Source of the DNA: Acidimicrobiia bacterium
Lineage (GTDB): Bacteria; Actinomycetota; Acidimicrobiia; Spongiisociales; SHLN01
NCBI GenBank assembly: GCA_013002865.1
Contig: JABDLU010000145.1
Span: 1 to 35,577, forward strand
Direction: 5' to 3'
Length of the DNA stretch: 35,577 nucleotides
In this document: positions 27,081 through 35,577 of the stretch, in pieces
Layout: every line of letters begins with the position of its first letter
How positions within the stretch are numbered: position 1 is the stretch's first letter
Made by a program: the position numbers and the translations under genes
The notes under the pieces: generated by a model
The model's input: the letters and a program-made list of their open reading frames with translations, nothing else
What the model was told of the DNA's origin: nothing
Databases searched by the model: none

Positions 27081-27850
27081 GTGCCTCTGCACTGTACGTG
27101 GGGCGGGTCGGACACACCCGGCTGCGCCCGTTCCAGCACAGTTTCGAGTACCGCATCTACTCGATGCTGCTGGACCTCGACGAGCTCGAGCTCCTCAGCA
27201 GGCGGCTGCGGCTGTTCAGCCACAACCGCTTCAACTTGTTCGGCGTGAACGACCGGGACCACGGTGCCCGGGACGGCTCCGATCTCCGAGCCTGGATAGA
27301 TCGGCATCTCGCTGAGGCGGGTATCGACCTCGCCGGCGGCCCGGTCCGGCTGCTCGCCTTCCCACGGGTGCTCGGCTACACCTTCGACCCGCTCACCATC
27401 TGGTACTGCTTCCACGCCGACGGAACCCTGCGAGCGATACTGCACGAGGTGAAGAACACCTTCGGTGAACAACACGGCTACCTCGTTCCGATCGACGGCG
27501 ATCTCCGGCACTCGTTCGACAAGGAATTCTTCGTGTCGCCGTTCATGGATATGGAAGCGAGCTACGACTTTGCGCTGAACATCCCCGATCGTCACCTGTC
27601 CGTTGGCATCACCCAGCACGACGGGGATGGAGAGATCCTCCGCGCCTCGATGCGGGCCACCCGGCTCGAGCTGTCCGACCGGAACCTCCTGCGCCTGTTC
27701 TTCACCCACCCGCTGCTGACGCTGAAGATCATCACCGCCATCCACTGGCAGGGTTTTCGCCTGTGGCGCAAGGGAGCCCCGTACCGGAAACGCCCGTCAC
27801 CCCCGGAGCTGCCGGTCCGGCTGGTCAAACCGCAGGTAGGCGTGCGATGA
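27077..27850 (+). CDS. DUF1365-domain protein
   Basis: ALYVGRVGHTRLRPFQHSFEYRIYSMLLDLDEL...LAFPRVLGYTFDPLTIWYCF; 4-bp overlaps with neighbours. Confidence 0.88.
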   Translation: MSASALYVGRVGHTRLRPFQHSFEYRIYSMLLDLDELELLSRRLRLFSHNRFNLFGVNDRDHGARDGSDLRAWIDRHLAEAGIDLAGGPVRLLAFPRVLGYTFDPLTIWYCFHADGTLRAILHEVKNTFGEQHGYLVPIDGDLRHSFDKEFFVSPFMDMEASYDFALNIPDRHLSVGITQHDGDGEILRASMRATRLELSDRNLLRLFFTHPLLTLKIITAIHWQGFRLWRKGAPYRKRPSPPELPVRLVKPQVGVR

Positions 27851-29019
27851 CACAAACCGGCGTTGCCCCCCATCCCGTGCTTTCCAAACTCGTCCGCGTC
27901 GGGACACTCACCGTCGTGTCGCCCGGCGGCGCCCGGCGCCGGCTGCAGGGCGACCGGCCGGGACCGGCCGTCGAGCTGGTGATCCGGAACCATCGGGCGT
28001 GGGGGCGCATCCTCCGGGGCGGTGCGCTCGGTTTCGCCGAGGCATACATGCTCGGCGAGGCCGACACTCCCGATCTGGCCGACTTCTTCCTGTGGGGGGC
28101 CCTCAATCAGGAGGCGTTCCGGCAGGGACGCCTCGGCAACCGCTTCTTCTCGGCGGCCCGGCGGCTGTGGCAACGGCTGGCCGGTGAATTTCAGCACAAG
28201 ACGGTCGGCTCGACCACGGACCACTACGACCTCGGCAATGACTTCTACGCCGCGTGGCTGGACCGCACAATGAGCTACTCGTCGGCGCGGTTCACGGGCA
28301 CCGCCGATCTGGCTGAGGCGCAGCGGGAGAAGTACGCGGGTTTGGCCCGCCTGGCGGGCATTCAACCCGGCGATTCGGTTCTGGAGATCGGCTGCGGCTG
28401 GGGCGGCTTCGCCGAATTTGCGGCCGGCGAGCTCGGCTGCCGGGTGACGGCGATCACGCTTTCGACCGAGATGGCCGAGTACACCGGCAAGCGCATCGCA
28501 TCGGCCGGCCTGGAGCATCTGGTCGACGTCCGGGTCCAGGACTTTCGAGCTGTCGAGGGGACGTACGACCGCATCGTGTCGATCGAAATGATCGAGTCGA
28601 TCGATGAGCCACAGTGGCCCGCTCTCTTCGGCGTCATGCGCGCCCGGCTGGCCGACGGCGGCCGCATCGCCATGCAGGCCATCACCATCGACGATCGCGA
28701 ATGGTCGGATTACCGCCGGGGGCAGGATTTCATCCAGCGATACATCTTCCCGGGTGGCCAGCTTCCGGCTCCCGCAGTCATCGGGCAGCTGGCCGGTTCG
28801 GCCGGGTTGCAGGTGGTGGCCGACGAAGCGTTCGGCGCCGACTATGCCCGCACGCTCGCCGAATGGCATGAGCGGTTCGAGCGGGCGTGGCCATCACTGG
28901 CAGGCGGGCAATTCGACGAGCATTTCCGCCGGATGTGGAAGCTCTACCTCGCCTACTGCGAGGCCGGCTTCCGTCTCGGTCGCATCGACGTTCGCCAGCT
29001 CGCCCTGATCCCGGCCTGA
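27847..29019 (+). CDS. Cyclopropane-fatty-acyl-phospholipid synthase-family methyltransferase
   Basis: HYDLGNDFYAAWLDRTMSYSSARF, VLEIGCGWGGFAEFAA, SIEMIESI, FIQRYIFPGGQLPA. Confidence 0.92.
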   Translation: MTQTGVAPHPVLSKLVRVGTLTVVSPGGARRRLQGDRPGPAVELVIRNHRAWGRILRGGALGFAEAYMLGEADTPDLADFFLWGALNQEAFRQGRLGNRFFSAARRLWQRLAGEFQHKTVGSTTDHYDLGNDFYAAWLDRTMSYSSARFTGTADLAEAQREKYAGLARLAGIQPGDSVLEIGCGWGGFAEFAAGELGCRVTAITLSTEMAEYTGKRIASAGLEHLVDVRVQDFRAVEGTYDRIVSIEMIESIDEPQWPALFGVMRARLADGGRIAMQAITIDDREWSDYRRGQDFIQRYIFPGGQLPAPAVIGQLAGSAGLQVVADEAFGADYARTLAEWHERFERAWPSLAGGQFDEHFRRMWKLYLAYCEAGFRLGRIDVRQLALIPA

Positions 29020-29020
29020 G

Positions 29021-29998
29021 GTGGCCTTCGACTTCCCGGCCGCCGTCGACGTCCGATCCGACATCGGCCGGCTGTTTCGGCGGGAATGGGAGCGTCTCGC
29101 CCGACCCGGCACCTGGTTTGGTGGAGCCGATCGCGTTGCGATCGCGACGGCCGCCCGGGCCGCCCGGACGCCGGGAGCGCCACCCGTCAACCACGAGCTG
29201 GTCGAGGCGGCGGAAACGGTAGCGGCCCGGCCCGCCACGATTCGCCGGAGGTGGGTGCAATCCGTTACCAGGGAGATCGGTTTCGCGCCCTATGTCGAGC
29301 TCGTCGGCGTCGTCAGCCGTCTGGTGGCGATCGACGCCTTCCACGTCGCCATCGGAGCCCCGCTCGAGCCTCTGCCGGAGCCGGAGCGGGGCGAGCCGTC
29401 GAGGATCGAAGAACGGGCGGCCCGGCCGGGGGCGGCCTGGGTTCCCATGGTGGGCGGTGCCAGCATCACCCAGGCGCTCAGCCTGGTTGACGCCGAAGCT
29501 TCCGCCCAGGAGGACATGCACGGACCGCTCTACCTCACCTATGAGGAGATGGCCGAACTCGACTACGTCCGCGGGCTGAGCCGGGCCCAGATGGAGCTGG
29601 TCGCCGCCCGTACGTCTGCCATCAACGAGTGCTTCTACTGAGTGCTGGCCCACAGCCAGATGCTCCGTGCGAGCGCCGACGTCACCTCCCAACCTCTCGA
29701 TGCCCGGGCTATCACCGACCCGGCGGTCGACCCCCTTCTGCCGGCCGGCCGCCCGCTGATCTCCTTCGTCGACGCCGTTCTCTTTCGGGCCACCCGGTTG
29801 GAGGACACCCGCCGGGAGGTGCTCGATGCGGTCGGTGAGAGCGGGTTGGTCGATGCCGCCGGCGTCATCGCCAATTTCGAGATGATGAACCGGATCGCCG
29901 ATGCCACGGGGATGCCGGTCGGGAAGGGCACCCTGAAGCGCACCCGGGAGTGGCGGGCGCTGCTCGATCTCGATCGATTCCGACACGAAGGTGGCTAG
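29021..29998 (+). CDS. Candidate selenoprotein: AhpD-like / carboxymuconolactone decarboxylase-family protein with in-frame TGA (Sec207)
   Basis: ORFs 29021-29641 and 29642-29998 are in the same frame, separated only by TGA 29639-29641; joined motif TSAINECFY-U-VLAHSQMLRAS places TGA at the second Cys of the family CxxC...H motif. Confidence 0.8.
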
Positions 29999-30042
29999 CC
30001 CGTCCGGAGGGTGGATCCGGAGCATTCCTAGGCTCTGGAGTG

Positions 30043-30447
30043 ATGCTCGATGATTCGATTCGCTGGCTTCACCTGGTGGCCACCTCGGTGTGGCTTGGAG
30101 GGTTGATCACGCTGGGCGCATTGGTCGGGGCAGTGCGGGGGGCCGGCGCAGATCGCACGGTGTTGACGGCCATGGCCCGCCGGTTCGGCACGCTGTCGTG
30201 GGCCGCCCTGGCGGTACTCGTAGTCACCGGGATACTGCAGCTTGCCCGCTCCGAGATATCGCTGCGCGACGACACCGACTACGCGGTGACGCTGTTCGTG
30301 AAGCTGGCACTGGTCGGTATCGCCGCCGGGCTCGCCCTCTTCCACCAAATGACGGCCCGGACCAGCTCACCCGCCACGCGAGGCATCGTGCAGGCCGCCA
30401 TCCTGCTGGCCGGCCTGGGTGTGGTGGCGGCGGCTGTGACCCTCTAG
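30043..30447 (+). CDS. CopD-like membrane protein
   Basis: IRWLHLVATSVWLGGLITLGALV...; four predicted TM helices; TAGGCT -10-like hexamer shortly upstream. Confidence 0.65.
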   Translation: MLDDSIRWLHLVATSVWLGGLITLGALVGAVRGAGADRTVLTAMARRFGTLSWAALAVLVVTGILQLARSEISLRDDTDYAVTLFVKLALVGIAAGLALFHQMTARTSSPATRGIVQAAILLAGLGVVAAAVTL

Positions 30448-30450
30448 GCC

Positions 30451-31662
30451 TCAGTCGCCCTGGGCAACCTCGGCCACGGCCTGGCGGCGGGCATCGGCCT
30501 GGTTGGCGTCTCCCTGCAACTCGCGCAGCAGCGCGGCTTCCCGCTGTGCCTCCTCGTCGGCGCCGGCTTCGGCTGCTGCCAGGCGGGCTTCGACCCCCTC
30601 GGCAACCAGCTTGCGAGCCTCGTCGAGCAAGGCCTCCACCATCTCATCCTCGGGGACTACCCGGACGACCTGGCCCTTGATGAACAGGTGACCGCGTCCC
30701 CGTCCGGCCGCGATGCCGATGTCGGCTTCCCGGGCCTCGCCCGGGCCGTTCACCACACAGCCCATGACGGCCACCTGGATCGGCAGCTTCTCGTTCTCGA
30801 GGGCTTCCTGGGCGTCCTGGGCGACTTTGAAGACATCGACCTCGGCACGGCCACAGGACGGGCAGGCGATGAGGTCGAGGCCCTGGCGCTCTCGCAACCC
30901 AAGGTATTCGAGCAGTTTGCGGCCGGTCTTGGCCTCCTCCACCGGGTCGGTCGTCAGCGAGAACCGAATCGTGTCACCGATGCCCTCCAGCAGCAGCGTG
31001 GCGATGCCGGCGACCGACTTGATGATGCCCCCCGGCGGCGGGCCGGCTTCGGTCACGCCGAGATGGAGCGGGTAGTCGACCTTTTCGGAGAGGAGCCGGT
31101 ACGAGTCGACCATGGTCGGCACGTTCGAGTGCTTCACCGAGATCTTGATCAGGTCGAATCCCTCTTCCTCGAGCAGGCCAATCTCGAATAGCGCCGATTC
31201 GACAAGCGCCTCCGGCACCGGCGCCCCGTACTTCTCCAGCAGGTCCTTGTCGAGGGAACCGGCGTTCACCCCGACCCGGATCGGGATGGCACGGTCCTTG
31301 GCTTCGCGAGCTACGGCCCGAATGTGCTCGGGCTTGCGAATGTTGCCCGGGTTGAGGCGCAGGCCGTCGACCCCGGCTTCGAGGGCGGCAAGGGCCAGCC
31401 GATACTGGAAGTGGATGTCGGCAATGATCGGCACCGGCGAACGGGGCACGATTTCGGCGAGGCCTTCGGCAGCCTCGACGGTGTTGCAGGTTATCCGGAC
31501 GATGTCTGCTCCGGCGCCGGTCAGGGCATAGACCTGGGCAAGGGTGGCATCGACGTCGTGCGTCTTGGTCGTGGTCATCGACTGCACCGAGATCGGCGCG
31601 TCTCCCCCGACGGGAACGTCGCCGACCGTCAGGGAGCGAGTGGGGCGCCGTTCGATGGTCAT
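30451..31662 (-). CDS. ispG: 4-hydroxy-3-methylbut-2-enyl diphosphate synthase (flavodoxin)
   Basis: SVQSMTTTKTHDVDATLAQV, ADIHFQYRLAL, RLNPGNI, ACPSCGR, VMGCVVNGPGEAREADIGIA. Confidence 0.96.
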   Translation of the reverse strand: MTIERRPTRSLTVGDVPVGGDAPISVQSMTTTKTHDVDATLAQVYALTGAGADIVRITCNTVEAAEGLAEIVPRSPVPIIADIHFQYRLALAALEAGVDGLRLNPGNIRKPEHIRAVAREAKDRAIPIRVGVNAGSLDKDLLEKYGAPVPEALVESALFEIGLLEEEGFDLIKISVKHSNVPTMVDSYRLLSEKVDYPLHLGVTEAGPPPGGIIKSVAGIATLLLEGIGDTIRFSLTTDPVEEAKTGRKLLEYLGLRERQGLDLIACPSCGRAEVDVFKVAQDAQEALENEKLPIQVAVMGCVVNGPGEAREADIGIAAGRGRGHLFIKGQVVRVVPEDEMVEALLDEARKLVAEGVEARLAAAEAGADEEAQREAALLRELQGDANQADARRQAVAEVAQGD

Positions 31663-31699
31663 GGCGTGATGGTAGAGCAGGCCGGGGCGGTGACGGAGG

Positions 31700-32125
31700 T
31701 CAGGTGACGAGCTGCTCGTCGGCGTGGCGCAGGCGATGAGCCAGGGTCGCCAGCATCTTCCGGGCCAGGTGGGGTGCGCTATCGAGCACACTGCTGAAAT
31801 CCCGGCGGTGCATCTCCAGCACCCGGGTGGGAGCAGTGGTCACCACCGTCGCCGACCGGGGCAAATCCTCCAGGAGCGCCATCTCACCGAGGAAATCGCC
31901 GTCGCCCAGCTCGGCCAGCTTCTGGCCATCCTTCATGACGTCGGCCCGGCCCTCGATGATCACATAGAAAGAGTTGCCCGATGTGTCCTGGGTCACCAGG
32001 ACCTTTCCCTCGCCAACGGATACTTCATCAGCGTGGCGGCCGACGTCGGCCAGCTCCCCATCATCGAGGTTGGCGAACAGCGGGACCGCCCGCAGCAGCT
32101 CGAGCTTGGCATCCTTGTGGCGCAT
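31700..32125 (-). CDS. Stand-alone cyclic nucleotide-binding domain protein
   Basis: LLRAVPLFANLDDGELADV...SFYVIIEGRADV...GDGDFLGEMALLEDLPRSATVV; no HTH seen. Confidence 0.85.
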   Translation of the reverse strand: MRHKDAKLELLRAVPLFANLDDGELADVGRHADEVSVGEGKVLVTQDTSGNSFYVIIEGRADVMKDGQKLAELGDGDFLGEMALLEDLPRSATVVTTAPTRVLEMHRRDFSSVLDSAPHLARKMLATLAHRLRHADEQLVT

Positions 32126-32196
32126 GGGACCTCCTGCAATCGGTACGGGAGCGAGCCTACGCCACACAGCCCGTCGCCGGATGGAAGAATGCGCCG

Positions 32197-33699
32197 GTGT
32201 TGTTGCGCGAGGTCGTCGATTGTTCTGCCGAGGTCCGTTCGACCCGCTCCCGCCTGGCCAAGACGTCGGCCATCGCTGGACTGCTCGGGCGAGCCGAGCC
32301 CGAACTGGTGCCGACCGTCGCCTCCTACCTGAGCGGTGAGCTGCCCCAGGGCAAGATCGGCGTCGGATACGCGCTGCTGTACGGTCTGGACGAGCCGGCG
32401 GCGGCCGACCCGTCGCTGACCGTTGAGCACGTCGACCGGGTGCTCACCGAGCTGAAAGCCATCTCCGGGGCGGGCTCCAAGCAGCGCCGGGTCGACATTC
32501 TCACCACCCTGCTGGGGGCGGCCACCGACGCTGAGCAAGACTTCCTGCGCAACCTGATTATCGGCGAGCTGCGACAGGGCGCCTCCGGCGGGATCATGGA
32601 AGAAGCCGTCGCCCAGGCGGCGGGCGTGCCGGTCGGCCTGGTGCGGCGCGCCGCCATGCTGAACGGCGACCTCGCTCCCGTCGCCCGGGCTGCCCTGTCC
32701 GACGGCGCCGACGGGCTATCGGCCTTTGCGCTCGAGGTGTTCTCGCCGCTCCAACCCATGCTGGCCCAAAGCGCCGAGAGTGCGGCGGCCGCGCTGGAGC
32801 GGACCGGGCCGGCCGCGGTCGAGTACAAGATCGACGGCGCCCGTATCCAGGTCCACCATCAGGCGGGAAAGACGCAGGTATTCAGCCGCAATCTGCGCGA
32901 TGTCACATCCCAGGTGCCCAACGTGGGGGAGGTCCTGGCCGGGCTCGGAATCGATTCCTGCATTCTCGATGGCGAGGCCATCGCCGTCGGCAGGTCCGGC
33001 CGGCCCGAGCCCTTCCAGGAGAGCATGAGCCGCTTCGGCCGCCAGTCCTCCGGGGGGCCACTCGCCGCCTACTTCTTCGACTGCCTCCACCTGAACGGGA
33101 CCGACCTCATCGACGAGCCCACCCCGGTGCGGGCCCAAGCGCTGGCCGGCGCTCTCCCCGGCGGCCTCATCGCTCCCCGCATCGAGACGGACTCCGCCCA
33201 GGAGGCGACCGCGTTCTTCGAGCAGGCAGTCGCCGATGGCTTCGAGGGGGTCATGATCAAGGCCCTCGATGCGCCGTATGAGGCCGGCCGGCGGGGAGCG
33301 GCCTGGATCAAGGTCAAGCCCGTCCACACCCTCGATTTGGTGGTCCTTGCCGTCGAGTGGGGCTCGGGACGGCGCCAGGGCTGGCTGTCGAACCTGCACC
33401 TGGGAGCCCGGGACCCGGAGTCAGAATCATTCGTCATGCTCGGCAAGACATTCAAGGGCCTGACCGACGATTTGCTGACCTGGCAGACCGAGCGGTTCCT
33501 GGAGCTGGAGACCCATCGCGACGGCCGCACCGTGTACGTGCGACCCGAACAGGTGGTTGAGATCGCCTTCGACGGCGTCCAGCGCAGCTCCCGCTACCCC
33601 GGCGGCGTCGCCCTCCGCTTCGCCCGGGTCAAGGGCTACCGCGACGACAAGGACGCCGCAGACGCCGACACCATTGAGACCGTGCGGGGGTTTGTCTAG
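32197..33699 (+). CDS. ATP-dependent DNA ligase
   Basis: VEYKIDGARIQVHHQ nucleotidyltransferase motif, ILDGEAIA, DGFEGVMIKALDAPYEAGRRGAAWIKVKP. Confidence 0.92.
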   Translation: MLLREVVDCSAEVRSTRSRLAKTSAIAGLLGRAEPELVPTVASYLSGELPQGKIGVGYALLYGLDEPAAADPSLTVEHVDRVLTELKAISGAGSKQRRVDILTTLLGAATDAEQDFLRNLIIGELRQGASGGIMEEAVAQAAGVPVGLVRRAAMLNGDLAPVARAALSDGADGLSAFALEVFSPLQPMLAQSAESAAAALERTGPAAVEYKIDGARIQVHHQAGKTQVFSRNLRDVTSQVPNVGEVLAGLGIDSCILDGEAIAVGRSGRPEPFQESMSRFGRQSSGGPLAAYFFDCLHLNGTDLIDEPTPVRAQALAGALPGGLIAPRIETDSAQEATAFFEQAVADGFEGVMIKALDAPYEAGRRGAAWIKVKPVHTLDLVVLAVEWGSGRRQGWLSNLHLGARDPESESFVMLGKTFKGLTDDLLTWQTERFLELETHRDGRTVYVRPEQVVEIAFDGVQRSSRYPGGVALRFARVKGYRDDKDAADADTIETVRGFV

Positions 33700-33928
33700 T
33701 CGATAGTCGTTGGTCGTTGGTCGTCCTGGCAGAGTTGCCAGTTGCAGGTTTCAAGTTCCAAGCCAGAGACCGGGCATCGGGCATCGGGCATCGGGCGTCG
33801 GGCGTCGGGCAACAGGTACCTCCCCCGCGAGCGCAGCGAGTGGGGGAGGCAAGGAGGGGGGTGAAAGCGCGTTCCTGTGTTCCCGTTTGCGTCGGGAGGC
33901 CGTTGACGGTTGACAGTCGACCGTTGAC
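33698..33928. repeat. Degenerate heptamer array B: (AGTCGTT), (AGTTGCA), (GGGCATC)x6, hairpin CCTCCCCC/GGGGGAGG, (CGTTGAC)x4
   Basis: 7-bp periodicity at 33698-33725, 33733-33767, 33772-33813 and 33901-33928; hairpin arms 33819-33826/33842-33849. Confidence 0.75.
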
Positions 33929-33929
33929 C

Positions 33930-35486
33930 TCAAACAGCCCGCTCCCGGTCTCGCAGGATGCGGCGGAGGATCTTGCCGGAGGCTGATTTGGGGATGTCGT
34001 CGACCAGGTCGAGGTGCCGGATCTGCTTGTAGTGGGCCACGTGGCCGGCCACGTGCTCCATGAGCTCCTCCGGAGTGGCGGTCGCGCCCGGCTTCAGCAC
34101 CACGAACGCCTTCGGGACCTCGCCGGCTTCCTCGTCGGGGACCGGGATGACTGCCGAGTCGGCCACGGCGGGATGGGTGAGCAGAAGCCCTTCGAGCTCG
34201 GCGGGGGGAACCTGAAAGCCCTTGTACTTGATGAGCTCCTTCAACCGGTCGACGATGTACCAATGGTCATCGTCGTCGACGTGGCCGATGTCGCCGGTGT
34301 GCAGCCACCCGTCTTCGTCGATCGTGGCGGCGGTGGCGCCGGGATTGTTCAGATAGCCCTTCATCACTTGCGGCCCGCGGATCCAGATCTCTCCGTCCTC
34401 ATCAATCCCGAGATCACGCCCGTCGGGATCGACGACCCGGCACTCGGTGTTGGACAGGGCAACGCCGATCGATCCCGGCTTGAACTGGCCGGGCGGCGTG
34501 GCGTGGGTGACCGGGCTGGTCTCGGTGAGGCCGTACCCCTGCACCACCTCGCACCCGATGCGAGCAGAGGCTTCGGCCGCGAGTTCTGCACTGAGCGGCG
34601 CCGCCCCCGAGAACACCTGGCGGAGTGACGAGAGATCGTACTTGTCGACCACCGGGTGCTTGGCCAGCCCCAGGATGATGGGCGGCACCAGGTAGGCGCG
34701 GGTCACCTTGTGCTCTTGAATCACGCCGAGGAATTCCTCGAGATCGAACCGCGGCAGCGTGACGGCGGTGCATCCGTTGTACAGGACGCCGTTCATCAGC
34801 ACCTCCATCCCGTAGATGTGAAAGAACGGCAGGACGGCAACGATCACCTCCTGCTCATCCATCTCGAGGGCGTGCTCACCCTGGGCGAGATTGGCGACCA
34901 GGTTGCGATGCGTCAGCATGACCCCCTTGGGCAGGCCGGTGGTGCCGCTGGAGTAGGGAAGGGCCACGATGTCTTCCGCAGGGTCGACCTGAGCGAACCC
35001 CTCGTAAGGCTCGGCCGCCATTAGCTGGGCGACCGGGGTCGCGCCGTCGCCCTCCCCGAGCACAAAGACCTCCTCCAGACCGACGGCGGTGGCAGCCTTG
35101 CGAGCCGTTTCGAGGAACATGGGGATCGTCAGCAGGAACCGGGCGCCGGAATCTCGCAGCTGGTACTCCACCTCCTCGGCCGTGTAGGTGGGGTTGATGG
35201 TGGTGTTGATGCCCCCGACGGCTGCCACCCCGTGGAAGGCCACGGCATATTCGGGAAGGTTGGGGGCCATGATCGCAAAGACATCCCCCGCGCCGAACCC
35301 CCGCGCAACCAGGCCGCCCGCAAACCGGGCAATCGCTCCCGACAGCTCACCATACGTGTAGGACCGTCCACTCACGCCATCGATGACGGCCACCTGGTCG
35401 GCCAGCCGCTCAGCATGCCGCAGCACAACCGCAGTCAAGTGCTCCTCGGGAATCTCAACTGGCGGAAGCGGGCTGGCAAAGGTCAC
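33930..35486 (-). CDS. AMP-dependent synthetase / acyl-CoA ligase (4-coumarate-CoA-ligase-like)
   Basis: LPYSSGTTGLPKGVMLTHRNL, QGYGLTETSPVTH, GWLHTGDIGHVDDDDHWYIVDRLKELIKYKGFQVPPAELE, PKSASGKILRR. Confidence 0.93.
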   Translation of the reverse strand: MTFASPLPPVEIPEEHLTAVVLRHAERLADQVAVIDGVSGRSYTYGELSGAIARFAGGLVARGFGAGDVFAIMAPNLPEYAVAFHGVAAVGGINTTINPTYTAEEVEYQLRDSGARFLLTIPMFLETARKAATAVGLEEVFVLGEGDGATPVAQLMAAEPYEGFAQVDPAEDIVALPYSSGTTGLPKGVMLTHRNLVANLAQGEHALEMDEQEVIVAVLPFFHIYGMEVLMNGVLYNGCTAVTLPRFDLEEFLGVIQEHKVTRAYLVPPIILGLAKHPVVDKYDLSSLRQVFSGAAPLSAELAAEASARIGCEVVQGYGLTETSPVTHATPPGQFKPGSIGVALSNTECRVVDPDGRDLGIDEDGEIWIRGPQVMKGYLNNPGATAATIDEDGWLHTGDIGHVDDDDHWYIVDRLKELIKYKGFQVPPAELEGLLLTHPAVADSAVIPVPDEEAGEVPKAFVVLKPGATATPEELMEHVAGHVAHYKQIRHLDLVDDIPKSASGKILRRILRDRERAV

Positions 35487-35530
35487 GGGGCTCCTTGGGG
35501 GCTGGGTGGTTGGAGGCTAACGGGCACAGG

Positions 35531-35577
35531 AGTTGCAGGTTGCAGGTTGCCAGTTCCAAGCAAAAGGGCATCGGGCA
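35531..35577. repeat. Degenerate heptamer array C (truncated by window end): AGTTGCA GGTTGCA GGTTGCC AGTTCCA AGCAAAA GGGCATC GGGCA
   Basis: 7-bp periodicity with the same module order as array B. Confidence 0.7.

Noticed and set aside
25260-27092. 610-aa minus-strand ORF spanning ppdK end, repeat array and FAD oxidoreductase
   Set aside because: Shadow ORF crossing intergenic repeats; conflicts with two well-supported sense genes.
31700-32125. cNMP-binding protein as the regulator for the CRP-like site at 539-560
   Set aside because: Only about 140 aa with a cNMP-binding domain and no HTH, so it cannot itself be the DNA-binding CRP homologue.
33698-33928. Possible CRISPR array
   Set aside because: Repeat units are 7 bp, contiguous and degenerate with no spacers; no cas genes in the window.

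Overview
High-GC, densely packed chromosomal window, probably actinobacterial (Acidimicrobiia-like by gene content; taxonomy is inference). No rRNA, tRNA, CRISPR or transposase was recognised. Gene blocks: (1) a HTH-PocR regulator with a sulfur-relay operon (SQR-like flavoprotein, DUF1641, DsrC/TusE, DsrE2), 0.65-4.2 kb; (2) tatA, a flavodoxin-like reductase and a giant hybrid histidine kinase; (3) adenosine deaminase, galactose mutarotase, PFK, a MenH-like hydrolase; (4) a large BTAD/SARP-ATPase-TPR regulator followed by a 30-aa exported-peptide ORF; (5) flippase-like protein, M20 peptidase, cation/proton antiporter, IF-1 paralogue, pyruvate phosphate dikinase; (6) a lipid-modification cluster (FAD oxidoreductase, DUF1365, CFA synthase); (7) CopD-like protein, IspG, cNMP-binding protein, ATP-dependent DNA ligase, acyl-CoA ligase. 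Main discoveries: (a) a probable selenoprotein, an AhpD/CMD-like protein split by an in-frame TGA exactly at the second Cys of its CxxC motif (CFYU, 29639-29641); (b) a highly structured candidate small RNA at about 4238-4405 behind a DosR-like box and -10; (c) the same box/-10 architecture upstream of the sulfur operon and ppdK, suggesting a small hypoxia/redox regulon; (d) an AfsR/AfsS-like module in which a SARP regulator is followed by a SARP-type direct-repeat promoter (AGACACC-N4-AGACACC) and a tiny exported peptide; (e) composite degenerate heptamer repeat arrays at three intergenic sites. All functional claims are from reading the sequence; no searches were run.
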